Positions 6,586 through 15,214 of a DNA stretch of 18,373 nt are shown one piece after another. The position numbers and the translations under genes are program-made. Below the pieces are notes generated by a model, which was given only the letters and a program-made list of their open reading frames with translations, was not told the origin of the DNA and did not search any database. Source of the DNA: Paracoccus sp041927875 (lineage in GTDB: Bacteria; Pseudomonadota; Alphaproteobacteria; Rhodobacterales; Rhodobacteraceae). How positions within the stretch are numbered: the stretch's first letter is position 1; each line of letters starts with the position of its first letter. The DNA is taken from the NCBI RefSeq assembly GCF_041927875.1, contig NZ_JBHFHN010000024.1; one strand, 5' to 3'.

Positions 6586-8508
6586 TCAGAAATCCGTCTC
6601 GACGTAGACCCCCGCGCAGTCGTAGGCGACGGCGGCGGCCGTGGCGCCGGTGTTCAGGAACAGCCGCGGCGACAGGAACTGCGTGGCGGCGGGCAGGTCG
6701 GCGGCGATTTCCTGTTCGAAGACAGCGCCGGTGACCTCGTTCACGGCTCGGACCCATACTGACGAACCGTTCGGGGGCGCGGCGATGAACAGGCTCACGA
6801 CACCGCCGGTCGCGATGGCGAAGGCGGCCCCGAGGTCGGTCAAGGTCGGTGCTCCGGACCCGTCATTGGCGACCAGCTGCCAGTTGGCATGGGTGCCCCG
6901 CTGAAAACCGATGCCGATACAGTTGACGACGGAGGCCAGTGTCAGGGTGGTGGCGAGCGCAGCCGTCGATCCGTAGAGGCCGAAGAACCCCATGCCGGTC
7001 GCCTGCAGCGTCGTCAGCGAGATCCGCGTCACGAAGGTCCATCCGCCCAAGCCCGCCGCATTGCCGCGCCAGCAGGCCCAGCCTGCGGATCGCTGGTCGG
7101 CCACCGAGTCCACGACGGCCGCAGAGGTCAGACGCCAGCGCCGCATGGAGGTCGCAAGGTTCGTCGCGGCCAGAGTGGGCGTCGAAACGGTGCCGACCGA
7201 AGTGATTGGCAGGCCTTCGGTGGTCACCGTCGTGCCGGTCGAGGGTGACCAGTTGGCGATCCGGTTCACCCCGAAATGCGGCTGGAGCGGGAAGTCCCGC
7301 CCCGAGGGGCGCATCACGTCGATCCATGGCGCGCCTGCGCGGTTGCGGGCGTAGACCGATGCCTTGCCGGTGGGCGGCGGCGATGGCGCAGCGCTAAGGC
7401 CGGGCAGGACCGTTGGCTGCGGCAGTTCCACCTGGCCGCTCGCCCGGTCGATCCTGATCGCGTCGAAGAAGGCAGAGCCATCCGGGCTGACCTTGAAGCT
7501 GAAATCGTCGTTGCCGAGCAAGCCAATCAGCGCCCGCGCCGAAAACCCGGTCTTGAAAGCGAATGCGGCGTCGTTTGCCGGGGCCGCCTTGTTCACCGTC
7601 GCTTCGATGCCCGCGCCTGCATTGTTCAAGAGGACTGCGGGCGTGTTCACCGACACTCGGTTGTAACTGTCGGCCGTGGCCCCGCCGAGGCCCAAGAGTT
7701 GTGCGGTCAGGTTCGCCTGCGGCATGCCGACCTGCGTGACGGCATTGGCGAAGGTGACCGTGGGCGTGTTGATCACGGTCGTGCCGCCGGCGCCAGCCGT
7801 CGCAGAGCCGATGTTCACGACGGTGGTCGACCCGGACGCGCCGCCGGTGCCGATGTTCACGGTCTTGGTCACGCCCGTCGTCGTGGCGCCGGTGCCCATC
7901 CCGTAGGTTGCGGTCGTCGTCGCCGTGCCGATCGATGCGCTTGCGGCAGACACCGTTACGGTCCCGGACGCCGTCAGGGTGCCAGAGAAGGTCTTGTTGC
8001 CGGAGAAGGTCTGCGTTCCGGCGAGGATCGCCAGTTCGGAGGATGTATTCGGCAGCGTGAAGCTGCGCGTCGTGCCCGCGCTGATCCCCGCCAGCGAGAA
8101 GGTTGCCTTCTTGGTCGGGTCCGCATCGTTCGCGAGGCTGAACACGGCGTCAGATACTTCGCGTGGCTCGCCCACCACTTCCCAAGCGCTGCCAGTCCAG
8201 ACGAGGAACAGCCCCTCGGCCGCGACCCAAGTGAGCCAGCCGGTGCGAGGGACGAGGCGGATCCACGCGCCGTCCGCCCAGAAGGCGATGTTCAGATCCC
8301 ACCCTGCCCAGAGGCCAGTCGCTCCGGAGGCCACCAGATGCCGGTTGCCGTCGGCCGGGCTGGCCGGGGGCGTGGTGCGCGTGCGGTCAAGGACTGAGAG
8401 CTGCACCATGGCGTCGAGCAGGCGCAGCGCCTCGTTGTGGGTGACATGCTTCTGCGCTTGGGCGGCCAGAAGGTAGGGCAGGCCCAGATGGGTCGTGGTG
8501 TCGGACAT
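6586..8508 (-). CDS. Phage tail-fibre/receptor-binding protein with N-terminal DUF2793
   Basis: This 640-aa protein starts MSDTTTHLGLPYLLAAQAQK, the DUF2793 domain (about 1-115) found at the N-terminus of many alphaproteobacterial phage and GTA fibre proteins; it probably attaches the fibre to the tail tip. A Thr/Ser/Gly-rich shaft follows (about 160-260) with short repeats such as VNIGT (217-221) and VNIGS (231-235), typical of beta-structured trimeric fibres. Then come the middle segment FKVSPDGSAFFDAIRID (338-354) and a C-terminal domain (about 415-640), probably the receptor-binding head. The ATG at 8506-8508 was chosen because DUF2793 begins there, 11 nt past the megatron stop. A 110-residue upstream extension would only read megatron DNA in another frame. 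It is the last gene of the operon. Confidence 0.88.
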   Translation of the reverse strand: MSDTTTHLGLPYLLAAQAQKHVTHNEALRLLDAMVQLSVLDRTRTTPPASPADGNRHLVASGATGLWAGWDLNIAFWADGAWIRLVPRTGWLTWVAAEGLFLVWTGSAWEVVGEPREVSDAVFSLANDADPTKKATFSLAGISAGTTRSFTLPNTSSELAILAGTQTFSGNKTFSGTLTASGTVTVSAASASIGTATTTATYGMGTGATTTGVTKTVNIGTGGASGSTTVVNIGSATAGAGGTTVINTPTVTFANAVTQVGMPQANLTAQLLGLGGATADSYNRVSVNTPAVLLNNAGAGIEATVNKAAPANDAAFAFKTGFSARALIGLLGNDDFSFKVSPDGSAFFDAIRIDRASGQVELPQPTVLPGLSAAPSPPPTGKASVYARNRAGAPWIDVMRPSGRDFPLQPHFGVNRIANWSPSTGTTVTTEGLPITSVGTVSTPTLAATNLATSMRRWRLTSAAVVDSVADQRSAGWACWRGNAAGLGGWTFVTRISLTTLQATGMGFFGLYGSTAALATTLTLASVVNCIGIGFQRGTHANWQLVANDGSGAPTLTDLGAAFAIATGGVVSLFIAAPPNGSSVWVRAVNEVTGAVFEQEIAADLPAATQFLSPRLFLNTGATAAAVAYDCAGVYVETDF

Positions 8509-8519
8509 GAGGGTTCCCG

Positions 8520-11500
8520 TCAGAACTGAAGGGTCACGGTCGCGGGCGTGCCGCGGCCGAGGCGTTTCGAGAGCTGGTAGATGCGGATCGCCAGCGTCTG
8601 GCCGGGCCCGAGCGGCGCCCCCCAATCGGCAGACTGCTGGGCGGCCGTATAGAGGACAGACGTTTTGCTGCTGGTCAGCGTGCGCTTGATCGCGGCCCCA
8701 TCGAGGATCTGGACATCGTAGCTTTCCAGCTCTTCGGCCAGCGGCACTTCGACCTGTTCCCAGGCATCCGCGACTAACGCGCGGGAGCGGCGCGTCCAGC
8801 GGATGGTGAGATCGCCGGGGCTGCGCGCGATCCGCCACGGTTGCTCGACATGGGCCGGGGCGAAGGGCACGAGGCCCCTCCCGGTCGGGGTGAAGCCCAG
8901 CGCGGCATAGCTGTCATCGGTGACAGCGCGCGCAGCGGGGCCCACGCGCCAGTTCCACGGCAGTCCGAGATCGGCCTCGGCGATGGGCAGCGGGGCCAGC
9001 GTGGTATCCAGCACGACAACCCGAGCCCCGGCCGGGGCGGGATTGCCCATCGCATGTTCTGTCCCTCGCTGACCACGCAGCAGGCGGGTCAGGCGATAGC
9101 GGCCGGGCGCGATCAGTTCTGCCGCACCAGCCTGGACGATCTCCCACTGGCCAGCGGCACTCTCGACCGCAAGCGCATTGGCCCCGCCGAACAGGGCAAC
9201 ATCCGTCGCGCTTTCCAGCGTTCCGGACAGGAGATCGACCACCAGCGCGTTGCCCAGATCGAAGCGGGAGGTGGGGCCCGGAAAGAAGTCGAAGGCCAGC
9301 ATCCCGATCCGCGCCCGACTGCCGAAGGTGGTCAGCAACGCGAACCCGTCGGTGGATGCGCTGCGGAAGATCGCGATCTCGCCCGGCCAGGGGCTGGCAT
9401 GGGCAGCGATCAGCGGGCGATGGGCGGGCTGGTCCTCGGAAATCTGCGGCAGGTCCAGCATCACCACCTCCGGCGTGCCAAAGATGACGGGTCTGGCAAG
9501 CGAGGTCGGACGGGGGGCGCCGGGGGGGAGATCGTAGGCGGCGCGGTCCTGACGGACGGCCTCGATCCCGCGCGCCTCGGCATCGGCGACGGAGACCAAC
9601 CGGAATTCCACTTCACGGCCGTCATGCGCCAGCCGGATCACGTCGGCGGGATCGAGGGCCAAACGCGAGGGCGGCAGGCGGAAGGTGGCGCTTTCCCGGC
9701 CGATCCACGCCTCCATCAGCGCGCGGCGGCAGCGGCGTTCGGCTTCCTCGGGCGGGATCGCCATGGGGAAGCTCTCGGACGCGATGCGCGTGGTGTCGAC
9801 AGTGATGCGCCGCGCTTCCACCAGCGTGGCGTCATAGTCCTCGTCCGCCCGCGCGACCTGCCACTTCAGCGCCTGGGGCAGTTCCGTCTCCTGGCCGCGG
9901 GTCAGCTCGAAGGCCTCACCCTCGCGACTGGCGACCAGATCGTCTATGGACAGCGTGGCGACCGAGGCGCGGCCGCGCATCACGAAGCGGATAACCCCCT
10001 CGGTCTCGGTGGCATCGAAGCCGAAGTGGCGGGCCAAGGTGGCAATCGATGCCCGAGGACTTTCAAGGGCCCCGATCACATAGCCCTCGACCGCTCCCCA
10101 GAGGCCGGTGACGTCGATCAGGTTTGCGTCCAGCCCAGCGCGCAGGCAAAGGTGGCGCACGAGAGCGGCCAATGACACCGCGCCCAGCCGCCCGGTCAGC
10201 CAGTGACCAAGCCGCCAGTTCGGCCCGTCTGTCCAGATGCCGGTCAGTTCAGGGAAGAACGGATAGGGCCGTGCATCCCAGGTCCAAGCGGCGCATTCGG
10301 GGACATGGACCATCCGGCCGCCGTAGACTGATGAGGTCGGGTTGTTGGTCGGGGTTCCCCACCAGAGGTAGCTCACCTCGAGATAGGCGCGCTGGATGGC
10401 GTCGTCGCGCCAGCCACGGGAGAAGTAGGGCGTGAAGCTCTCGGACGACTTCGGGTCAAAGAACACGTTCGGCTGGTTCGTGCCCCGGTCGATGGCGGGA
10501 CAGCCGAGTTCCGTGAACCAGACGGGCTTGGACTGCGGCACCCATGCGGTCGGCGTGCCGCTCTCCACCCCGCCCGGCCGATTGAAATGCTCGTTTGACC
10601 ACCAGGCCCGCAGATCCTTGTATCGAAACACCCAAGGCTTGCCCGCAGCGCCGTCGGTGATCGACGTGCGCACTTGCGCCGACCGGTCGGCAGCGGAGGC
10701 ATAGAACCAGTCGAAGCCTTCGCCCCCGGCGATGTTGGCCTGCAGGTAGCCACGGTCATGGATTGCAGGCCACCCTTGCAGGGCATCAGCATGGTCGAAA
10801 CCGTCGCGCCAGTCGGAAAGCGGCATGTAGTTGTCGATGCCGATGAAATCGATGTTGGCGTCCGACCAGAGCGGGTCGAGGTGGAAGTAGACGTCGCCGC
10901 TGCCGTCGCCGGGCTGGTGGCCGAAGTATTCCGACCAGTCCGAAGCGTAGCCGACCTTGGTGCCCGGCCCGAGCACCGCCTTCACATCCGCCGCCAGCAC
11001 CTTGAAGGCGGTCACGGCCGGATAGGTACTGGCGCTGGAGCGGATGGTGGTCAGCCCGCGCATCTCGGTCCCGATCAGGAAGGCATCGACCCCGCCAGCG
11101 ACGGCGCAGAGACGGGCATAGTGCAGGATCATCCGGCGCAGGCCCCAGTCGCTGGAGGGACCGGTCCAGTTCACGTTGTCGCCTGACACCGCGAATTGCG
11201 CCGGGGTCGCCGCGCCGAAGAAGCTGGAGACCTGCGTTGCGGCGGCGGCGGTCTTGTCCGCGGTACCGGTGTAGCCTGCCGCAGGCGAACAGGTGATCCG
11301 GCCCCGCCACGGGAAACTCGGCTGGCCCGGCGTCGCGGCATTCGCGCTGTATGGGTTCGGCAGGGTGTTCGACGCCGGGACGTCCATCAGCAGGAAGGGA
11401 TAGAACGTCACGCGCAGCCCGCGCGCCTTCTTCTCGCGGATCGCCTGCACCACCGCGAAGTCGGCCGGGGTGCCGCCGTAGACCGGACGATCCTCGGCAT

Positions 11501-12518
11501 CACGGCTGACCAGATGCGCATTGGCCCGTGCAACGCCATTGACGGTCCAGACCTTCGGGCTGGTGACCTTCGTCGCCACTTCGACGCCGGGCTTGATCGT
11601 GCAGTTGCCCGCACGCAGGTCATTGCCGAACCAGGCAACGACGAGGCTGACGCTCTCGACCGCCGGGGCCATGGCCTGCAGACGATCGAGGGCGACTACT
11701 ATGTCGGCCTCATCGGGCAGCGCGTTCAGGTTCTCGGCAGAGGTTGTGCCGCCCGTGGTCTGGCCAAAGACCGTGGTCGTGGCCCCGACCGTCTTGCGGA
11801 CAGCCTCCGTCGCATAGGTGAACTCGCCCGAGGCGGGGATCATGGTGACGGCCTTCACCAGTCCCTCGGCGGTGTCCGGGTCGGCAAGGGGCCGGAACAC
11901 CTCAAAGGACAGCTGCGGCAGGCGGTTACCGTAGGTCGAGAGCGGCAGTTCCTCGAAGACGACATAGGCGGTGCCGCGATAGGCCGGGGAGTTGGCCGCC
12001 CCCATCTTGGCCGCGATGAACGGATCGACCCCTTGGGTCTCGTTGCCTGGATACCAGCGCCAGGTGATCCCCGTCATGTCGAGCGGCTTGCCGTCGGCCC
12101 AGATGCGGCCGATGCCGGTGATCGGGCCTTCGCACAGGGCGACTGCGAAGGACGCATAGTAGAGGTATTCGGTCGTCCGGACCTTGCCGCCGCCACCGCC
12201 CTTGCCGCCGCCCTGCGTTGTGGTCTTGGTCTCCTCGCGGAAATCCGTCGCCCAGATGATGTTCCCGCCGATCCGCATCCGGCCGTAGAGGCGCGGGATG
12301 ATGGCGCCTTCGGTAGCAGAAGTGATCCGCAAGCTGTCGAGGCGCTGACCCTCGATCTTCTGCGCGGGGGCCAGCGAGGACACGATCCAGCTGTCGACCA
12401 CCGATCCGATGGTCGAGCCGATGAAACCGCCGATGGCAGCCCCGGAAAAGCCGAGGATCGCGCCGCCGAAGGCTCCGCCGATGGCGGAACCGACAGCGCC
12501 GAGGACGAGCGTGGCCAT
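8520..12518 (-). CDS. Tail-tip 'megatron' host-specificity protein with GTA TIM-barrel domain (GTA g15 / lambda gpJ-like)
   Basis: This 1332-aa protein matches the g15 product of rhodobacterial GTAs and related siphophages. It forms the distal tip of the baseplate and joins peptidoglycan and membrane passage to host contact. The N-terminus (1-50) is a Gly-rich hydrophobic segment (GAVGSAIGGAFGGAILGFSG). A GTA TIM-barrel-like domain covers about 360-760, with Glu in GTEMRGL (E485) and FTELGCP (E670) placed like the acid/base and nucleophile of clan-A glycosidases. Phage tail-tip domains follow (about 800-1000), and the C-terminal part (about 1040-1330) includes the conserved TRLLRGQRGTE (1144-1154). 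It starts 9 nt after the NlpC/P60 gene without a clear ribosome site, so coupling is likely. Confidence 0.93.
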   Translation of the reverse strand: MATLVLGAVGSAIGGAFGGAILGFSGAAIGGFIGSTIGSVVDSWIVSSLAPAQKIEGQRLDSLRITSATEGAIIPRLYGRMRIGGNIIWATDFREETKTTTQGGGKGGGGGKVRTTEYLYYASFAVALCEGPITGIGRIWADGKPLDMTGITWRWYPGNETQGVDPFIAAKMGAANSPAYRGTAYVVFEELPLSTYGNRLPQLSFEVFRPLADPDTAEGLVKAVTMIPASGEFTYATEAVRKTVGATTTVFGQTTGGTTSAENLNALPDEADIVVALDRLQAMAPAVESVSLVVAWFGNDLRAGNCTIKPGVEVATKVTSPKVWTVNGVARANAHLVSRDAEDRPVYGGTPADFAVVQAIREKKARGLRVTFYPFLLMDVPASNTLPNPYSANAATPGQPSFPWRGRITCSPAAGYTGTADKTAAAATQVSSFFGAATPAQFAVSGDNVNWTGPSSDWGLRRMILHYARLCAVAGGVDAFLIGTEMRGLTTIRSSASTYPAVTAFKVLAADVKAVLGPGTKVGYASDWSEYFGHQPGDGSGDVYFHLDPLWSDANIDFIGIDNYMPLSDWRDGFDHADALQGWPAIHDRGYLQANIAGGEGFDWFYASAADRSAQVRTSITDGAAGKPWVFRYKDLRAWWSNEHFNRPGGVESGTPTAWVPQSKPVWFTELGCPAIDRGTNQPNVFFDPKSSESFTPYFSRGWRDDAIQRAYLEVSYLWWGTPTNNPTSSVYGGRMVHVPECAAWTWDARPYPFFPELTGIWTDGPNWRLGHWLTGRLGAVSLAALVRHLCLRAGLDANLIDVTGLWGAVEGYVIGALESPRASIATLARHFGFDATETEGVIRFVMRGRASVATLSIDDLVASREGEAFELTRGQETELPQALKWQVARADEDYDATLVEARRITVDTTRIASESFPMAIPPEEAERRCRRALMEAWIGRESATFRLPPSRLALDPADVIRLAHDGREVEFRLVSVADAEARGIEAVRQDRAAYDLPPGAPRPTSLARPVIFGTPEVVMLDLPQISEDQPAHRPLIAAHASPWPGEIAIFRSASTDGFALLTTFGSRARIGMLAFDFFPGPTSRFDLGNALVVDLLSGTLESATDVALFGGANALAVESAAGQWEIVQAGAAELIAPGRYRLTRLLRGQRGTEHAMGNPAPAGARVVVLDTTLAPLPIAEADLGLPWNWRVGPAARAVTDDSYAALGFTPTGRGLVPFAPAHVEQPWRIARSPGDLTIRWTRRSRALVADAWEQVEVPLAEELESYDVQILDGAAIKRTLTSSKTSVLYTAAQQSADWGAPLGPGQTLAIRIYQLSKRLGRGTPATVTLQF

Positions 12519-12527
12519 GAGAGGGTC

Positions 12528-12962
12528 TCAGCGTGCTGGGAAGAGAAAGGCGAAGGTGATCTTGCGCGCCCAAGCGGGCGTCAGCGGTTCCTCGATCACG
12601 CCGAGGCGTTCATAGGCGTGCAGGAAGGTCTCCGGGCCGGTGAGGATCCCGACATGCTTGGCGATGGCGCGCGGCATCATGCGGAACAGGATCAGCGAGC
12701 CGGGAGGCGCATCGGCTGCTGCGATTTCGGGCATCATGCGGCGTGCGCCCTCGGCTAGCACCTCGCGCGGGCCAGTCTCGCCCCAGTCGCGGCTGTAGGG
12801 CGGGATGGGGAATGGTTCGGGCCCCACCACCTCGCGCCAGACACCGCGCGCGAGGCCGAGGCAGTCGCAGCCGACCCCGCGCAGGCTGGCCTGGTCGTGA
12901 TAGGGCGTGCCCAGCCAGGATCGGGCGGCAGCGATGACGCGGGCAGGATCGGCGGCCCTCAC
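12528..12962 (-). CDS. Phage tail NlpC/P60 family peptidase (GTA g14 / lambda gpK-like)
   Basis: This 144-aa protein is a phage-type NlpC/P60 cysteine peptidase. It probably cuts peptidoglycan peptides so the tail tip can pass through the wall. The catalytic Cys is C34 in GCDCLGLARG, the likely His is H103 in KHVGI, and H115 in FLHAYE is a candidate third residue. The length is normal for the tail-associated family. The start is GTG (12960-12962), overlapping the DUF2163 stop as GTGA. It sits between hub and megatron, as in GTAs and in lambda (L-K-I-J). Confidence 0.94.
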   Translation of the reverse strand: MRAADPARVIAAARSWLGTPYHDQASLRGVGCDCLGLARGVWREVVGPEPFPIPPYSRDWGETGPREVLAEGARRMMPEIAAADAPPGSLILFRMMPRAIAKHVGILTGPETFLHAYERLGVIEEPLTPAWARKITFAFLFPAR

Positions 12963-13843
12963 AGAACCGCTCCCTCATGGCCGCCGTCCTTGGTGGCGTA
13001 GCGCAGGACCGCATCCTGCCCCGGGATATGTGGAAAGCCACGAAAGTTGGCAACATTGGCGAACTTCGTGCTGCAAGTCGCGATCTGCTTGTCGCAGCCT
13101 GCGCGGACCACGAAGGTATCTGTCGCCGCGATCGGGCGCACCGGCGCTTCCAGCAGGGTCAGGATGGCAATGCCGTCGACGAGGTCATGCGACAGCACCT
13201 CGACCCGCCGCCCGGTATTCGCGCCGGTCGACCATTCGACCAGCCCGAAGGCAAACCAGCCCGCCCCGAAACTGCCGAGGCCCGAGACAGTGAAGGCCCG
13301 GTCGCGCAGTACATCGATGACCGAGCCTGTGCCCTTGAAGGCCGGGGACTCGAGGCTCACGCCGCAGCGTGCATCGCCCAGCGCGGCGTCGCAACTGGCC
13401 TGGAACGTTCGCCCGACCGTCTGGCCGAGGACATGGGCGAGGCTGCGCACCTCGGCCACGAAGGCCAGCCGCCCGCGCCGGATCTGGCCGATGGCGCCTC
13501 GGCGCAACAGCACGCGCTGCGCCGGGGCCGACCAGTTCACCCGCCAGACCTCGACCGCCGCATTGTCCCAGCGGCCGTCGAGGATATCGGTCTCCGTGAT
13601 GCGGTCGGAGGATAGCACGCCCTGCGCATCCTGTGCATCGACCGAGAGGTCTGACCCCGACCGGACCTCGGAGGCTGTCAGCCCGCTTTCCGGTTCGAAC
13701 TCGGTGCCGTCGAACGACAGGGTCCGGTCATGGTCTGTGAAACCGAAGGTCACGCCATCGGCGCGGGTGATGCGCCAGCACCACGCCAGCGTCGTCGTCC
13801 CCTCGTCGAGATGGGCTTGCAGCGCGGGCGGAAGGGATTTCAC
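12959..13843 (-). CDS. Baseplate hub protein, DUF2163/BR0599 family (GTA g13 / lambda gpL-like)
   Basis: This 294-aa protein has the DUF2163 N-terminal domain (about 1-160) and the BR0599-type C-terminal domain (about 190-280). In GTAs this family forms the tail hub between tube and megatron. Four cysteines, C151, C160 (C-x8-C), C250 and C257 (C-x6-C), sit in CDAALGDARC and CDKQIATC. They match the Fe-S cluster ligands reported for this hub family and for lambda gpL. C22 is the only other cysteine. The start is GTG at 13841-13843, giving a GTGA overlap with the upstream 69-aa gene. The lysis-like genes separate it from DUF2460, its usual neighbour. Confidence 0.92.
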   Translation of the reverse strand: MKSLPPALQAHLDEGTTTLAWCWRITRADGVTFGFTDHDRTLSFDGTEFEPESGLTASEVRSGSDLSVDAQDAQGVLSSDRITETDILDGRWDNAAVEVWRVNWSAPAQRVLLRRGAIGQIRRGRLAFVAEVRSLAHVLGQTVGRTFQASCDAALGDARCGVSLESPAFKGTGSVIDVLRDRAFTVSGLGSFGAGWFAFGLVEWSTGANTGRRVEVLSHDLVDGIAILTLLEAPVRPIAATDTFVVRAGCDKQIATCSTKFANVANFRGFPHIPGQDAVLRYATKDGGHEGAVL

Positions 13844-14049
13844 TTCCGCCCCCAGCCGCGCAGCAGGGCCAGGGACGCCAGCAGCGAAGACACGACACCA
13901 CCGGTCGCGCCGGTCAGGGCATAGATATTGAAGGGGCGAATATCGAGCGTGCCGGTGGCGAGGTCGAAATCCGCCAGCCCGGCCAGAGCGAGGCCGGAGG
14001 CGGCAAGGCAGGCCAGATAGACGAGGCCACGTGCAAGGGTCCAGTTCAT
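13840..14049 (-). CDS. 69-aa membrane protein in the lysis-like cassette
   Basis: This small protein has two hydrophobic segments, about 8-25 (GLVYLACLAASGLALAGL) and about 43-64 (YALTGATGGVVSSLLASLAL), and a basic end (RGWGRK). I do not recognise a named family. Its start overlaps the lysozyme stop as ATGA and its stop overlaps the hub start as GTGA, so it is translated within the operon. Next to a lysozyme, a two-TM protein could be a second holin/antiholin or a spanin substitute, but nothing in the sequence decides this. It lacks a lipobox, so it is not a classic o-spanin. Confidence 0.75.
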   Translation of the reverse strand: MNWTLARGLVYLACLAASGLALAGLADFDLATGTLDIRPFNIYALTGATGGVVSSLLASLALLRGWGRK

Positions 14050-14738
14050 GGTTGTGCTCCGATCAGGGTCTTGAGGAAGGTGAAAATGCGGGTGGTCAGG
14101 CTCGGCGCCGCCTGCACGGGCGCGGGGTCGGCGGCGGCCGTGGAAGGGGCGGGTGACATGGGGATCGACGGTGGATTGGGGATCGGGCGCAGCAATGCCA
14201 GCGCCTCGACCTCGGTCAGCCGACGGATCGGCCGCGAGAAATCGACTTGGCCGTTACGGTCGACCGTCCAGACCGGTATGGTACCGGCCGGGTAGCGGCC
14301 CTCGGCGAAGAGATCGCGTTCCGCCTCGCGGCGGGACCGGATGGCGGGGGGCTTGAGCCAGCCCATGAATGCTGCTGCGGCCGCCGTACGGTTGCCCACG
14401 TTCAGAGCCTTCGTCAGCGCGGCCTTGGCGATGCCGCCGGTGTTGTAGTGGAAGGAGACCAGCGCATCGAACTCGTGGGGTTCCAGCGGCACCTTTACGG
14501 CGCGCAGCACTTCGGCCTCGTAGGCAGCGAGGTCGGTGCGAAAGATCCGGAACGCCTCGCGGATCCCGGCATCGAGGTCGGCGGGCATCCCGCGCGGCAT
14601 CCTTGCCGGATCGGGTGGACCGGCGGCGGCGGTGTGGCCGATGCCGAAGGTCCAGACGTTGTTCACATCGAGATAGGGTCCGGGCACGACGCCTTCGTGC
14701 CGGATCAGGGCGAGAAGCCCACGGTCAGAGGTTTGCAT
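14046..14738 (-). CDS. Phage lysozyme (endolysin), glycoside hydrolase family 24
   Basis: This 230-aa protein is a T4-type muramidase that hydrolyses the MurNAc-GlcNAc bond of peptidoglycan. The catalytic triad is clear and correctly spaced: E15 in RHEG, D24 in PYLD and T30 in WTFGIGH, equivalent to E11, D20 and T26 of T4 lysozyme. The core ends near 165 (RSRREAERDLF). A Pro/Ala-rich linker (about 190-213) and a C-terminal amphipathic tail (TTRIFTFLKTLIG) follow; the tail might touch membranes. There is no signal peptide, so export probably needs a holin. The ATG (14736-14738) is 4 nt past the 43-aa gene. Confidence 0.93.
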   Translation of the reverse strand: MQTSDRGLLALIRHEGVVPGPYLDVNNVWTFGIGHTAAAGPPDPARMPRGMPADLDAGIREAFRIFRTDLAAYEAEVLRAVKVPLEPHEFDALVSFHYNTGGIAKAALTKALNVGNRTAAAAAFMGWLKPPAIRSRREAERDLFAEGRYPAGTIPVWTVDRNGQVDFSRPIRRLTEVEALALLRPIPNPPSIPMSPAPSTAAADPAPVQAAPSLTTRIFTFLKTLIGAQP

Positions 14739-14742
14739 GGGT

Positions 14743-14874
14743 TTACCCGAGGGTTGAGAGGAAAAGGATCAGGACTGCGACCGCGAGGCCGATGCGCAGC
14801 CGGTGGGCAAAGGCCTGACCGGGGTCGGTGGAATCGCAGCGCAGCGAGCGGGCAAGGCGAAGGATCTCATGCAT
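14743..14874 (-). CDS. 43-aa single-TM protein in the lysis-like cassette
   Basis: This short gene fills the space between the holin candidate and the lysozyme. The product has a basic N-terminal half (LRLARSLRCD) and one C-terminal hydrophobic segment, about 29-42 (GLAVAVLILFLSTL). The ATG at 14872-14874 has GGGAAGG (14884-14890) 9 nt upstream; an in-frame ATG at 14881-14883 would give 46 aa but directly abuts that ribosome site. It overlaps the holin stop by 8 nt and ends 4 nt before the lysozyme. I do not recognise a family. A lysis regulator or small holin-like protein is possible. Confidence 0.6.
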   Translation of the reverse strand: MHEILRLARSLRCDSTDPGQAFAHRLRIGLAVAVLILFLSTLG

Positions 14875-15214
14875 CAGCGTCATCCTTCCCGGCGCGGCGG
14901 AGCCTCGCGAGGATCAGCTCGATGAAGGCGGCCCCGAAGACGCCGACCAGGTAGGCGGCCGAACCGACCGCCCCTCCCGCGGCGACGGCGCCATCGGGCA
15001 GACCAAGCCAACCCGCCACGATCACGATGGAAAAACTGCCCATCCCTGCGGCGATCAAACCGCCGAGCAGGACATGGCGCAGGGCTTCGCGCAGCGCCAT
15101 CCGGGTGGTCAGGGCATTGGTGGCACCGCCCAGCGCGCCCCAGAAGGCCAGCATCAGCGCCGTCGAGGCGGCAATCTCGCGCCAAAGGTGGGACCAGAAG
15201 GATTCGTCGTTCAT
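14867..15214 (-). CDS. Putative phage holin, three transmembrane segments
   Basis: This 115-aa protein has three predicted membrane segments, about 16-34, 47-70 and 76-103, and a charged C-terminus (RLRRAGKDDADA), the general layout of class I holins. Holins form lesions in the inner membrane that release endolysin. Its place two genes before a GH24 lysozyme without a signal peptide supports the call, but there is no motif that proves it. The start overlaps the DUF2460 stop as ATGA. Confidence 0.7.
   Translation of the reverse strand: MNDESFWSHLWREIAASTALMLAFWGALGGATNALTTRMALREALRHVLLGGLIAAGMGSFSIVIVAGWLGLPDGAVAAGGAVGSAAYLVGVFGAAFIELILARLRRAGKDDADA

Noticed and set aside
7276..8397. 373-aa plus-strand open frame inside the tail-fibre gene
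   Set aside because: It is antisense, very Arg/Gly-rich and has no domain.
8509..8838. 110-residue N-terminal extension of the DUF2793 protein
   Set aside because: It lies inside the megatron gene, and DUF2793 normally begins at the MSD start at 8508.
8841..10175. 444-aa plus-strand open frame inside the megatron
   Set aside because: It is an antisense shadow. The minus-strand frame carries the conserved tail-tip domains.
11196..12758. 520-aa plus-strand open frame across the megatron and NlpC genes
   Set aside because: It is an antisense shadow spanning two genuine genes, with low-complexity Arg/Gly/Asp-rich content and no family match.
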